Under the pieces are notes generated by a model. That model searched no databases. It was given only the letters and a program-made list of their open reading frames with translations, and had not been told where the DNA came from. This document shows, one piece after another, positions 45,571 through 57,651 of a stretch of DNA of 64,000 nt. Position 1 is the stretch's first letter. Every line of letters starts with the position of its first letter. A program made the position numbers and the translations under genes. Origin of the DNA: Nymphaea colorata (Eukaryota > Streptophyta > Magnoliopsida > Nymphaeales > Nymphaeaceae); contig NC_045138.2 of assembly GCF_008831285.2 (NCBI RefSeq), positions 7,221,205 to 7,285,204 on the forward strand, given 5' to 3'.

Positions 45571-47433
45571 CACGGGCGGAGGAAGGGGGGCCCACCTAGG
45601 CCATGGCCCTACCCAACGCATAAAAAAAATATATTTAAAAAATCAAAATTTTTTAGTTTGGCCCGACTCGCCGGCCCCGCCCTCTCTCTCGCTCGCTCCC
45701 TCCCTCTCTGCCCTATCCTATTTCACCCCTCTCTCTCACTCTCTCCCCTGCCTCTCTGGCCCACAGCTAATAGCTCAGTTCGCCCTCTCTCTCACTTGCT
45801 CCCTAGTCTGTCCCTCACTGTCCTGGCCCACAAGATCACAACCACAACACGACCCTCTCTCTCTCGCCCTCTCTCTCACTGGCTCCCTCCCTCCCTACCT
45901 TGGCCCACAACATTCACTTTATTTGCATCACTTCTTGAATCTGCACTTGAAGGTAGTCCTCTAATAATCAGAAAATTATATCCTGGCATCCTGCCCTCTG
46001 AGGGTAACATCATACTGTTGAACCACTTATTTGATGTCGTGCACTTGGTGGAATATTTGGTTTGATAAGCTCTTCTTTTAACCATTTGTTTCCACCTTGC
46101 TCTGCTTAGCTAATGCTTTTTTCAAATCATTTGACATCAGTGCTCGCATGATGCTTATAAGAAGGCCTGAAAAATGATTCTACGTGGTAATTTCAAGTAA
46201 TTTTTGTATTCTATCTGGTCTGAATCATGATGCATTAGCTGATTTATATCTGAACTGTTTGCAGCCCCATCCATAAGAATTTTAGTGGCTAACAGGTTTT
46301 TAAACACTTCAATATGATTTTATGATTATTGATTTAAATATGCATTCCAAGTAAAGTTTCTTTTTAGGCTTGATATGTTCATCTGTTGCATTGTTGGCGG
46401 TGCTTGATAATATATATGTTATTCTTCTTAAAATCCAACTATGTGCATGAGTTTGCCATTGGGTTCCATTGTATGTTTCTTAATCTTTCCTATTGAATGT
46501 TTCTTTCCACATTGATTTTCGACCTTCCCGTTATAGCTGTCATAATATGCCTAGGCTACCTTAATAATATCCTTCTTTGTAATTGGTAATATTCATGTCA
46601 TGGAATCATTGGTACACATACTACAAAGTTGCCTTAGCAATTAGCTTATACCTTCCTGCCATTTATGGACTTATTTTGTGTCTAACAGGACCATCTAGTA
46701 ACATACATCCTGTCTTTTGATGTTTTAGTTCTTTGTTTCTTTGGTTCCACAGGCTATGACTAGGAAATATTATATATGCCAAGTTGGAGAAAGACATACC
46801 TTGGTCTTTTGTTTTTTTGGCTGCACATTTTGCAGCACTAATTCCCTTTCCCGATCTGATTATACAATTTGACAATACATGCAGGAATATGTCTGAAACA
46901 ATAAGGTGCGACATAGACACAGTTGTTTTTGTTGCATGGAAGATTCAATGCATGAAATATGTAATATGATTCTTTTTGTGGTTTTTCTTCTACATTTTTG
47001 GTGCTTGTCTGATATTTGTTCTTCCAGTTCCTACTGAGCACTTGTGAATCACCCTCCCAGCACATCCTGAAAAAAGATTTAGGATCATGAAACACAACCT
47101 TAGTTTTATACATGTTGATAACAATTTGAGAAATAGATTTTTATCAAGTGTACTTTGAAATCTTCAGGTGATGGGCAATTAGATGACATTGAAGTTCTTG
47201 GATGATACTTTGCAAAGCAGGTTAATTTTGGGAACTTGAACATCCTAATTAATCCCAACTTTTATGGCTAGGTTATGAGGAGTTGGTTAGTCAGAAAGAT
47301 ATATTATTTTTGTCTTTGTTGCCTCTTGCTTGTTGCAGTATTCTTGAAAATGATGCTGTATATCTCTAAAACGTTTAAATATTATTATCTATTTTGAATT
47401 TCAGGTTTTTCGTGTTAGCATATTGAGAAGAAG

Positions 47434-50218
47434 ATGAAAAATATTCATGATTATTTAAAAAAAAAAACAAGTTATTATCAAGATTGAGAAAACCAAGAGG
47501 AAAAAAACCAATGGGAAGAAAACCAAAATGCTGGTTGTTTTAGTCCGAAAGCTCTTGATGTTGTTCTTTTTGACTCAAATTCTCTGCCTTTTAAGTATTC
47601 AAAAATTGAAACTGCAGAAAGCATCGTGCATGATCTATGGTTGCGACGTCCTATATGAGAGATATCAGTAAATGAGAGAGATAAAGTTAGGCGAGCATAT
47701 ATTAATTATGGACCATATCACCACAAGCTTTATAGATATCTAGTGTTACGTCTTTCAAATCATCATCGTAAATTTCAAACTTCATGGTTTAAAAAATTTC
47801 AATGATTAGGATATTTTTCCAAGACAGATAGTACATATTGTTTGTCATGTTATCTTTTCAGTACTCCATATTCAAATGATAGTCCATTTATTACTGAAGG
47901 ATTTAGAGTTTGGAAGAGGGTGGGTGGTAGTGAGAAAACATGTACATTTCGTACTCATGAATGGACAAGTCAAAATTCACCCCATAATATAAACGTGCGA
48001 GCATTTAATGACTTAAGTTGTCAAAGCAAACACATAAATAAAATGATTAAAAAACAAAGTTCAGAGCTTCTTCACAACAACCGCTTGAAATTGAATGCAT
48101 CAGTAGACACAGTTCGTTGGTTAGCATTTCAAACTTGTACTTTTAGAGCCCATGATGAAAGTTAAGTTCAATGAATCAAGGTAACTTTATTGAGTTCATT
48201 AAAAGTTTAGCTAATTATAATGACAGAATTGCACAAGTTGTCTTGGATAATGCCCCAAAGAATGCTAAATATATATCACCAACAATTCAGAAAGAAATTT
48301 TACATGTTTTTGTAAGTAAAGTGAGTGCTAAAATTATAGAAGAAATGATGCTAAATATTGTATTATTATTGATGAAGCTCGAGATGAGTCCAAGAGAGAG
48401 CAAATGACTATTGTTCTTAGTTTTGTTAATAAGCAAGGTCAAGTTCAAGAGCGATTTTTAGATGTTGTGCATGTAAGGGATACTACAACAATTACTTTGA
48501 AGAATGTCATTTCTACTTTGTTGTCTTAACATAATCTTAGAATTCAAAATATACGGGGTCAAGATATGATAGTGCTAGTAATATGCGAGGTGAATGTAAT
48601 AGATTGCAAGTATTAATTTTGAATGAATGTCCCTATGCATATTATGTTCATTGTTTTGCTCATAGATTATAACTTGCACTTGTTGCAACTTCAAAAGAAG
48701 TTGTCCATGTTCATAAATTTTTTGAACAGTTAACATATGTAATTAATGTCGTTAGTGCAAGCAGAGTAAAAGTAATGATGAATTGCATGAAACTGAAGTA
48801 AATAAATTTGCATTTAGAATTGCTATAGATGAACTTGAAACGAGAAGATGATTTAATCAAATTGGATCAGTATAGTGGCCTGGTGATACTAGATGGGGAT
48901 CTCATTTTTTGTCTGTGTGTAATTTAATAAAAATGTTCAATGCAACATGTGTAATATTGGAAAATGTAACAGACAATGGATCAACATATCAAATAAGGGG
49001 TGAAGGTCTTTCAGCTTATGACATGATCATGTCATTTGACTTTGTATTTATTTTTCACTTGGTACAACAAATTTAGTGCAAGCAGAGTAAAAGTAATGAT
49101 GAATTGCATGAAACTGAAGTAAATGAATTTGCATTTAGAATTGCTATAGATGAACTTGAAACGGAAAGATGATTTAATCAAATTGGATCAGTACAACGGC
49201 CTGGTGATACTAGATGGGGATCTCATTTTTTGTCTGTGTGCAGTTTAATAAAAATGTTCAATGCAACATGTGTAGTACTGAAAAATTTAACAGACAATGG
49301 ATCAACATATCAAATAAGGGATGAAGGTCTTTCAGCTTATGACATGATCATGTCATTTGACTTTGTATTTATTTTGCACTTGGTACAACAAATTTTGGGG
49401 CAGAGTGATACTCTTTGTCAGTCATTGCAAAGGCAAAGATAAAACATTTTAAATGCAATGACTATGGTTTATAATTCAAAAAAGTTCCTACAAGAACTTA
49501 GGGAGAATGCTTAGGATCCATTTATAGATACTGTCAGAGCACTTTGTATGACACATGATAGCCCTATTCTAGATATGGATGCTCAATATTTTGTCAGAGG
49601 ATCATGTTCTCGTCATGAATGTAATTTTATTATAGTGAGACATCATTATCATGTCGATATTTTTATTGCTGCCATTGATTCTTAGCTGGTAGAGTTGAAA
49701 AGTAGATTTAATGAAAATAATATGAAAATACTATGTTTGATGTCGACATTCGACCCTGAAGATCAATATGAGACATTTAATGTAAAAGATGCATACACTC
49801 TTGCAGAGAAGTTCTATCCTGAAGATTTTCTAGACTCAGATCTTATGAGTTTAAATTATCAGTTGAGACATTATAAGAATGATATTTGTCATCATCCAAG
49901 TTTTCAAAATTTGGGTACACTATCAGATGTATGTCAAGCAATGGTACATAGTAGAAAAAGTGAAGGATATCCTTATATATATATAGGTTGCTTAGGTTGC
50001 TTAGTCTCATTCTAACCCTTCCTGTCTCTACAACAATCACATAAAGGACATTCTCTGCTATGAAGCTTATTAAATCAAGGTTGCGTAACAAAATGAATGA
50101 TGAATTCTTTGCAGATTGTTTACTTTTGTATATTGAGAAAGAAATTGCTCAATTTGATTCCAATGATATTATTGATGCCTTCTACAAGATGAAAAGTCGT
50201 AAAACACAATTGCAATAA
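47434..50218 (+). pseudogene. TTF/DUF4371/hAT-dimerisation transposase, decayed
   Basis: Starting MKNIHDYLKKKTSYYQD after an 'atttcag' acceptor-like site, it shows the TTF zinc-finger region (VRRAYINYGPYHHKLY, YCLSCYLFSTPYS). Then come DUF4371 (RVWKRVGGSEKTCTFRTHEW, VLDNAPKNAKYISPTIQKE, CPYAYYVHCFAHRL) and the hAT C-terminal dimerisation domain (LTLPVSTTIT, FSAMKLIKSRLRNKMNDEFF, DAFYKMKSRKTQLQ). Many stops and frame changes break it, including one near the (TA)n at 49976. A 321-bp in-frame tandem duplication lies at 48753-49394. Relatives are often labelled zinc finger MYM-type protein 1-like. Confidence 0.87.
48753..49394 (+). repeat. In-frame tandem duplication, 2 x 321 bp
   Basis: Unit 1 starts at 48753 and unit 2 at 49074. 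Anchors tagtgcaagcagagtaaaag and agatggggatctcatttttt recur exactly 321 bp apart. The units differ at about a dozen sites. The unit covers the WGSHF-like and 'SAYDMIMSFDFVF' parts of the transposase. Confidence 0.93.
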
Positions 50219-50763
50219 GTAAAGTATTTTGTTGCATCATTTTTATGTTAATATTTATTTGAGTCATTATTTAGTTTCAATAATAAATGATGTAGTTTTT
50301 GTTTATATTTTATTATGTAGGTGACTGAATGATGATATGTTACTATTTTCAATAAAAACAGAGGTAAAAACTGATTGTGTTACGTAGAAAGAATACAAAA
50401 CTGCTTGTTTTAGGTAAGTGACATGTTTTGGTTTTGGAGTATAGATGTATTTGTTTGCTATATTTTGAGTTGTGATATTTGTATGTCCACCTTATGCTCA
50501 CTACTCACATTTATGTCACTATAATAGAAATAGAGCACCTTATCTGTTGAGGACAGATCTTGCTTTGTGCTAATGATACAAGCAATTATTAAATGTGTCG
50601 TAGGACAGGTCACGCTTTACGTTCATGACATGGGTAATTATATACGATATATGTTCACTTCTACTATAATGTAGTTTGAAAATATTATCTAAAGTGTGTG
50701 AGTATATATATATCTATATAATATAATATAATATATGATAGTTCGTTGGATCGTTTGGCCCAC

Positions 50764-53700
50764 TGTTCGCACCCCACTCCTTTTTCAAGAAGGTCGAAAT
50801 GCGAGTCAGCAAAATTCTTTTAAAATTGGGGTTTTGAGAAAATTTTCAAGAGAAAGGGATCCGCTCGTCGGTACGAGGTCCAACCGTTCCTGCCGCCTTT
50901 AACAGGGGTAATTAGACCAAGGACTAAGGATCATTTGGATCATATACGAGTTATTGATGTAAGTCCTATATACTTATGCATTGAGGTTTTGGATTCAAGA
51001 ACCGAAATTCATTTTTTTGAATAAATGAATTTGAATATTGGGGGTTTTCAAGTTGGTTTAAAAACCTTTGTTTTGGTGTTATTTGAAACACATAATTCTT
51101 GAGGATTTTTGAAGATTTGGAATTGAGTTCTTTGTTGTGAACTCTAGATGATGATAAAAATTGATTTTGAACTCTTCTTTTGTCAAATCATGTGATTTGT
51201 AGAATTCATTCTTTTGAAAGAACATAGGTTCCAAATTGTTAGAAAACATGTTTTTCAAATGCACTTTGGCCAAAAGATTATGAATGTGTTTTCTTTTGAA
51301 GTTAAGTGAAGTTTACAAATTCTCATTGCAATATGACTTGGTCACTTTTTGCAACTTAAATTTGAATCACTTAATTTCTTGAGAATGTGCATGTGGTGCC
51401 ATTGATTTTGAGTGAAAGTGAATGCATGAAACGAGAATGGAAACTATATGGAACATTCATTCTTCTCTCTCTCATAATCCATCAAGATTCATTCATATGA
51501 AACATACATTCTTCACTCCCTCATAATCTCTCAAAGTCCGTATTGCACGTCATACAATCTATACATGAAGATTGATTAAAATGTAGGACTTTCTCTATAT
51601 GTGCTCATTATATGATTAAGCACATGAATTAGAGATGTAGTCCATAAGCTTGAGGCTTGACATAAAATTATCAAAATGATGAAAATATATAAATGATGTC
51701 AAGTTCAATCTTTGAAATTGATGGGAGACATGGATGACGTCCACTTTTGTCTCAAAATAGCTAAAAATCAGACCTTGTGTTGATTTAAATAGCTGAAAAT
51801 TGTGGACATTGATTCCAATAAGGACTTGTTTCTTAGATAGAAACAATGAGTTTTTCAAATCTATTCAAATTTCAGATTTCGTAGTAATGAAATCATCAAC
51901 TCCTTTGGATGATTCTAGGATGGTTGGTATTTCAAATATGTAAATTTTGATATTCTTGAACCAATTCCTATGAAACATGGTCTGATTTCAACAACATACA
52001 TACATCTTACGTATGGGTTTGCTGAAATTAAGTAAAAATGAAATGAAAATAATTTATAATCTTGCACTAGAAAAATCAATAAAAATGGCCCATTTCCTTA
52101 AAGACCGGTTTGGAAACATGTTCCAACCTGATTTTAAGGGAGGAATGTAATTTTTGACAAGAAATTGGATACATATATGTACATATATAACAATGTATAC
52201 ATATACGTACCTTACTTTTCAAAATGAAAGTTTATCAAGGGACCGCATGACTCATGAATCATGATGATTCATGGCTGGGTTCTTTTATGTAGGAAGATTG
52301 AGAACTTGTTTCAAATCTTCCCTACTACCCTTGATTAATTAAATTGAAAGACATGAATCAAAATGACTGTGAATAAGAAAGAAAATAAAACAATACTCAA
52401 GCTTATTCGTCCATCATTTCGCCATGCAAGGGTGGATCACATTCATAAAAACGTATCCATCCCTTATAGGCATTTTCATCATACGTGATGTAGCAAAATC
52501 ACTCTCTCACCGTGGGATTCTCTTATGGTAGGGAGTTCAAAATGGTATTAAGTTGGTTCCTTTGAAAGGGACGTGGCCTTGGGGCCCATTTCAAAATTTG
52601 ATACTTGGGTTCATATTTAAGAAAAAAAACCGACATATGCATGCATTATGCATTAACATGTACATTGAAGCGTAGGTTTCCCTTAGCTGGACATCATTCC
52701 CAGCCGTAAGCAAATGAAAATAAACCCTCCCACGAATTGCTGGAATTAAAATAAATCAACAATAAGCTAAAGTAGAAGAGAAGTGAGTTAAGATCACCTA
52801 CCTTGCGGTCGGTCTTGATGTTTGTCCTTCGTCTTCACTTGTTTTCTAACCCAAGCAATCCTAAGCAAGAATCCAACCGTGGATTCAAGCTTAGCAAAGC
52901 TAGAATAAAAAATAGCTTGCTTGCTGGAATTTGGAGTGGTAAAGAGGGCTTCTCACCACGAAAATCCTAAGTAAGGGTTCACTTAAGCACCCTAACTTAG
53001 CAAAATCAATGGGGAGAATAGAAGAAAGTGAAGAAGAGAATGGGAGAAAAAGGGGAAGGGGGCCTGGACGAACCTCTTCTATCTTCCTTGGCTTCTCCCT
53101 CCTAGCTCCTTGGCTGCAGCAATTTGATAGAATGCTCCAAAATTTCGTCATCCCCCTTGGTGGCCAAGGGGAGGTTTATATAGAGGAGGAGGTGGGTTCA
53201 ACCACCTTCTTAACTCACCTTGGGAACTTACTTAAGACCTTGGGGACTTGTAAAATGAGTTAAATAGACTTTAAAGGCTCTAATTGACCATTTCTCAGCC
53301 CATTTCCACGAGCTAGGTGGGCTGGGCTAGGTTTGGTCAACTTGGGTTCAGACCTAGGTGACCATTTTGACCAAAATTTTGGACGAAAATGCCCTTGCAC
53401 AGGGTTTTGCCCTTATTTTGTACTATTTATTTATTTTTTGTTTGAAATCGAGCTTATAAGGTTAAAACCTAGTTACTAAGCTCCAAATGCCATTGAATTA
53501 TGATAATTAAATTTAAATTTTAATAAAATTTAAAAATTTTATCAAATTTGGTTCGAAAAGGGTATTTTCGTCCAAAACTTGATTGAAAATGGATTTCAAC
53601 TGAATCAAACTTTCACTTGAGAAATTCAATTTAAATTTGGTATTTGATTCAAGCATTTGACAAATTCAAATGTTTATTTGCCTTTCATAAACCATTTTAG

Positions 53701-54562
53701 GCTTTTTAAACTTAAGTTGACCGCAGAAGGGCAAAATTGTCCAAATTGATCAATTTCGACCAATTGACCAAAGTCAAAGCTCATTTGCAAGTAGTTTGAC
53801 TTTATTTGAGGTAATTTGATAAATTTGGGTCAAGAAAGCTCTTAATTGAGCTAAATTGTACTTTGACTGAGTTTAGTCAAAGTGGGTTTGGTTCGATCAA
53901 AGTCTATTTTCGTCCATTAATTGGATCATGAGACAGACTTACGTTTTGACTTTGTTGAGCCCATGGTGACCGAACCTAGCTAGAATTGGCACCACATTTG
54001 AGTGCACCCGGGTCAAACCTACTTGGATTAAGTAGGTTAGGTGAGTTTGACCAGTCTAGTAATTGCTTCCTTGAAAATGATTTTTTTCTTTAAGGAGGAC
54101 CTGGTTAAAGAAGAGAGAGAGACATAAATGTCTCTCTTTTCCTAGGTTTCTCCTTTATTTCTTCTTGAAAATGACTTTTCTTCAATTAATTTGAGAGAAA
54201 ATATTTATTTATTATTTTTTTGACATGGAGGGGGCATGGCCCCTGGGGGGGCTCTTGACCACACGGGCTAGGTGGGGCCCACACGTGGGTCCCACGTAGC
54301 ATTTTAGACTGAATTAGATCCAATTCTTGGATCTAAGTCAAAATTTGCATTTTGCAATTGGATTTGGATTTCAAATGACATTTGCAATTGAATTTGGATT
54401 CGTAATCCTGCATTGGGATTCGTGTATCGGGTTAAATTCACGATTTGAATCTAATTGTTCTTTAGATTCGAAATTGGCTTTGAAATTGCAAATTTTCACA
54501 ATTCTTTTGTGAAATTTTCACATTGCTTCAATTTTGATGTGGAAAAATTTGGGGTGTTAACA
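50764..54562 (-). repeat. Gypsy 3' LTR (3.8 kb)
   Basis: Runs from TGTTCGCACC to GGTGTTAACA. On the minus strand a CTATATAAA lies at 53183-53175, suggesting transcription starts near 53145 and that about 2.4 kb of the LTR is R plus U5. It has no convincing coding sequence. Confidence 0.85.
53175..53183 (-). promoter_or_regulatory. Probable TATA box in the Gypsy LTR
   Basis: CTATATAAA on the element's strand within GC-richer surroundings. The position is plausible for an LTR promoter, but this has not been tested. Confidence 0.5.
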
Positions 54563-54576
54563 GATGCCCCTCTTTG
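54563..54576 (-). other. Gypsy polypurine tract
   Basis: On the minus strand CAAAGAGGGGCATC abuts the LTR. Confidence 0.75.
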
Positions 54577-55624
54577 TTGTTAAGCAAATTGAATAATTTG
54601 CTTAATAGCAAAGATTCATGCACCAAATTTTTGCAAATCGTTTGGAAAATCCATTTTTCAAATGATGTTGAACCATCCTCGCTCGAGGGGAAATGCTAGG
54701 CATAGACCTGAAATAAGAAGATTTTTCTCCATCTCATTGGAGACTTTGTAGAGGAATTAATGTTGGTTGAAAAATTTTGTAATTGTGAAAGTTTTTGCAT
54801 TTGATGCTTTGAGAAATTTGCCCTCGATGCCTTCTAAACCATTGGCAAGTGCTTTTTATCTTCTTTTACTTAGTTTTTCACATACTCGCTTTTGCTTTTG
54901 AATTTTGATTTTCTTTTTGAGCCACCCTTCACTCTTGGAAGAAATTCCTCACCACCCCAAAAGCTACTACGGAGTTCCACCGCTTTGGCGGTTTTGTGTA
55001 GTTTGCTTTGTGTAATATCAAGTCTATCGGGCTTTCTTCTGAACCCTTGTAACAAGCTTTGGGCCGGTAACTCCTAGACCAGTTGGCCTCAGGGTACCAA
55101 ATGTAAAACACTCCCCGGGCTTACTTGCTCGAATTCAGAAGGCTTTAGGAGACTTAATATAAGCAAAATGTTCATGGATTGCTTTTTAGCTTCACGGCGT
55201 AAGCATAGGTCATATGCCCACCCGCGCCTGTTGAGCTTTGAACCAGAGGAACAATTACACTCACCCCGAGCTCATTGCTCAACTCATTTCGCTTGATAGC
55301 TTTTTCTAGCATCTTGCCAAGGTCTTTTAGGTGACAAGACTTTTTCTTATGGCATCTCATGCTAGACCTTTACAAATGCCGATTGTCGGGACCAACATTA
55401 ATTACTATACATAAGTCCCTCAATGTCTGTGAAATTTCTTGCCTATTTCAAGACGATGCCCTTGCAATTGCCCTCAAGACATGGGTTGAGTTTGAAAATT
55501 TTGATGCATTTTTGAAACTTTTCCCTAAGGGATACCATGCCCCATAGTTGGTTTGAAAATTGTTACAAACCTACTTATCAAAGCACAACTATTTTGATTT
55601 TTTTTTTTTTTTTGAATTGCAAAT
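54577..55624 (-). other. Gypsy 3' untranslated region
   Basis: About 1 kb between integrase and the polypurine tract. Frames here are short and give no domain. A poly-T of 17 lies at 55598-55614. Confidence 0.6.
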
Positions 55625-57649
55625 TCAAGTATAGAATTTTTTGAGATGCAAAGCATTAATTGGATCGGGGATTTCAACCCCATCGGCATCAATCAGTCGA
55701 TAAGAATTGTGAGGTAGAACCTCTTTGACAACATATGGTCCTTCCCAGTTCGGCGCCCATTTTCCTTTGGGTCTACTCCTGAGTGGAACTATGGATCTTA
55801 AAACAAGATCATTTACCTGAAATTTTCTTTCAATGACTGATTTGGCATAATGTCGGGCGACTCTCTTACGATAGACTTCGGCATGCTCTGCCGCTTGTAG
55901 TCTTTTCTCGTCTAAGAAGTCTAATTGAGCAAGTCTCTTTTTTTGATATTTGCTAATTGGGAGTTCAATGAGAGCAGCAAATTTCATTGCTGGTTTTTGG
56001 ACATGTAATGGAAGGACAATTTCCGTTCCATATACTAATTCTGCTGGTGTAGCATTGGTGGGTGTCTGAATTGTGGTTCGATATGCCCAAAGTGCATTGT
56101 GCATTTTCTCGTGCCAATCTCGGCCTATTTCAACTGTCCTCTCTAAGACACGAATCAAAATCTTGTTGGTTGCTTCTGCCTGACCATTACCTTGAGGGTA
56201 ATATGGGGCAGAAAAGTGATGTTGTATTTTGTGTTTGTGACAAAGATTGCGCATTTTCTCATTTTTGAAATGAGTACCGTTATCAGAAACGATATCATGC
56301 GGGATGCCAAATCTACACAAAAGATTTTTATGAATGAAGGACACTACGTGTTGTCCTTCGACTGTTTTTAAAGTGATCGCTTCCACCCATTTGGTGAAGT
56401 AATCTGTAGCTGCAAGAAAATACCTGTGTCCATTTGAGGCAGGTGGATTGATTGGACCGACTACGTCGAAGGCCCACATGGAGAATGGCCATGGTGAGCT
56501 GACCGAATGAAGGTACGCTGCTGGAGCATGAATTGATGGTGCATGCAACTGACATTTGATGCATTTCTTGACAAATTGGTGACAGTCTCTTTGCATTGTG
56601 GGCCAATAGTACCCTGCTCTGACTATCTGCTTGACGAGGGTCTGATACCCTACATGTCCCCCACAAATTCCTTCATGGGCTTCTTGAATGACTTTTAGTG
56701 CCTCATTTGCATCGAGACATCTAGCATATTCTGTGCTGAATCCTCTTCTGTATAGGATGTCGGCTAGAATGAAATATCTTGAAGACATGTGTCTCAAAAC
56801 TCTTTGCTCTTTTCGAGACATTTCTGGTGGAAGTGTTCCAGTTTGGAGAAAATCCTTGATGTTCTGATACCATGGTGTTTCTCTACTTTCTGCTTGCAAC
56901 ACCTGTTCTGGTATGACAAAAGATGGTTGTTCGAGTCTTCCAACTTCAAAAGATCTGATAGATTCTCCAGGTTTGAAGGCAATGGTAGAGCCTAAACTGG
57001 CTAAACCGTCTGCTATTGGGTTAAATTCTCTTTTGACATGTAAGAGTTGACATTCCTCGAACTGTCTTAAGAGGGAAGCTGCTAACTCTTGATATGGGAT
57101 CAATTTTTGATCTTTGACTTGCCAATCTCCATTGACCTGACTGACAGCTAAGAGAGAATCTCCAAAAATGCGAACTCTCTGCACTTTAAATTTGAGCAAC
57201 ATTTTGAGTCCTTGGATTAGGGCCTCGTACTCTGCTATATTATGCGTGCAGGAAAAATTCAATTTGAGAGAGTAAGGAATCATTTCCCTTTCTGGTGTAA
57301 TGAAAAGTATCCCAATGCCTGCCCCAGCTGTGCTCTTAGATCCATCAAAGTACATCTCCCAAATCGGCTCTGTTTCAGTTGTCAGGATTTGCTCATCTGG
57401 AAAATCATCATTTGTTCTAATTTCTTCATATAGAGGAAAATCTACCAATTGGTCTGCAATGGCTTGCCCCTTGATTGATTTTTGTGACACATATTCCAAA
57501 TCATATTGCATCAGCAAAATCTGCCACTTTGCTATCCTTCCATTCAGAAATGGCTGTTCGAGGATATATTTGAGTGGATTAAGTTTGGATAAAATTTTAA
57601 CTTCACAAGCCAATAGATAATGCCTTAATTTTTGACACATCCACACCAA
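55625..57649 (-). CDS. Gypsy RNase H, second (aRNH) RNase H and integrase
   Basis: The 674-residue frame begins inside the classical RNase H (LRHYLLACEVKILSKLNPLK). A linker follows, then an archaeal-type RNase H with its acidic set visible: D102 (FDGSKS), E140 (AEYEAL), D164 (FGDSLLAVS) and D214 (IADGLASLG). The integrase has a zinc motif (H325, H332, C363, C366) and a catalytic core D395 (FDVVGP), D456 (SDNGTHF), E492 (AEATNK), with the D-35-E spacing. The C-terminal part (LRSIVPLRSRPKGKWAPNW, GPYVVKEVLPHNSYRL) is the usual DNA-binding tail without a chromodomain. This part of the polyprotein is intact; it is cut off from RT by a frame change at 57661-57666. Confidence 0.92.
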   Translation of the reverse strand: MVWMCQKLRHYLLACEVKILSKLNPLKYILEQPFLNGRIAKWQILLMQYDLEYVSQKSIKGQAIADQLVDFPLYEEIRTNDDFPDEQILTTETEPIWEMYFDGSKSTAGAGIGILFITPEREMIPYSLKLNFSCTHNIAEYEALIQGLKMLLKFKVQRVRIFGDSLLAVSQVNGDWQVKDQKLIPYQELAASLLRQFEECQLLHVKREFNPIADGLASLGSTIAFKPGESIRSFEVGRLEQPSFVIPEQVLQAESRETPWYQNIKDFLQTGTLPPEMSRKEQRVLRHMSSRYFILADILYRRGFSTEYARCLDANEALKVIQEAHEGICGGHVGYQTLVKQIVRAGYYWPTMQRDCHQFVKKCIKCQLHAPSIHAPAAYLHSVSSPWPFSMWAFDVVGPINPPASNGHRYFLAATDYFTKWVEAITLKTVEGQHVVSFIHKNLLCRFGIPHDIVSDNGTHFKNEKMRNLCHKHKIQHHFSAPYYPQGNGQAEATNKILIRVLERTVEIGRDWHEKMHNALWAYRTTIQTPTNATPAELVYGTEIVLPLHVQKPAMKFAALIELPISKYQKKRLAQLDFLDEKRLQAAEHAEVYRKRVARHYAKSVIERKFQVNDLVLRSIVPLRSRPKGKWAPNWEGPYVVKEVLPHNSYRLIDADGVEIPDPINALHLKKFYT

Positions 57650-57651
57650 GG

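Larger units (their letters stand above)
45571..50763 (+). mobile_element. hAT element (ZMYM1-like), decayed and nested
   Basis: The element appears to begin CACGGGCGGAGGAAGGGGGG, a common style of hAT terminus, exactly where the Copia protease breaks off. A CT-rich leader (45650-45900) and intron-like DNA precede a transposase relic (47434-50218). The LTR of a Gypsy element starts at 50764 before any right terminus is seen, so that terminus probably lies beyond the window. Confidence 0.6.

Noticed and set aside
45523..46065. 180-residue frame starting in the Copia remnant
   Set aside because: It runs from the protease relic into the CT-rich hAT leader and is a junction artefact.
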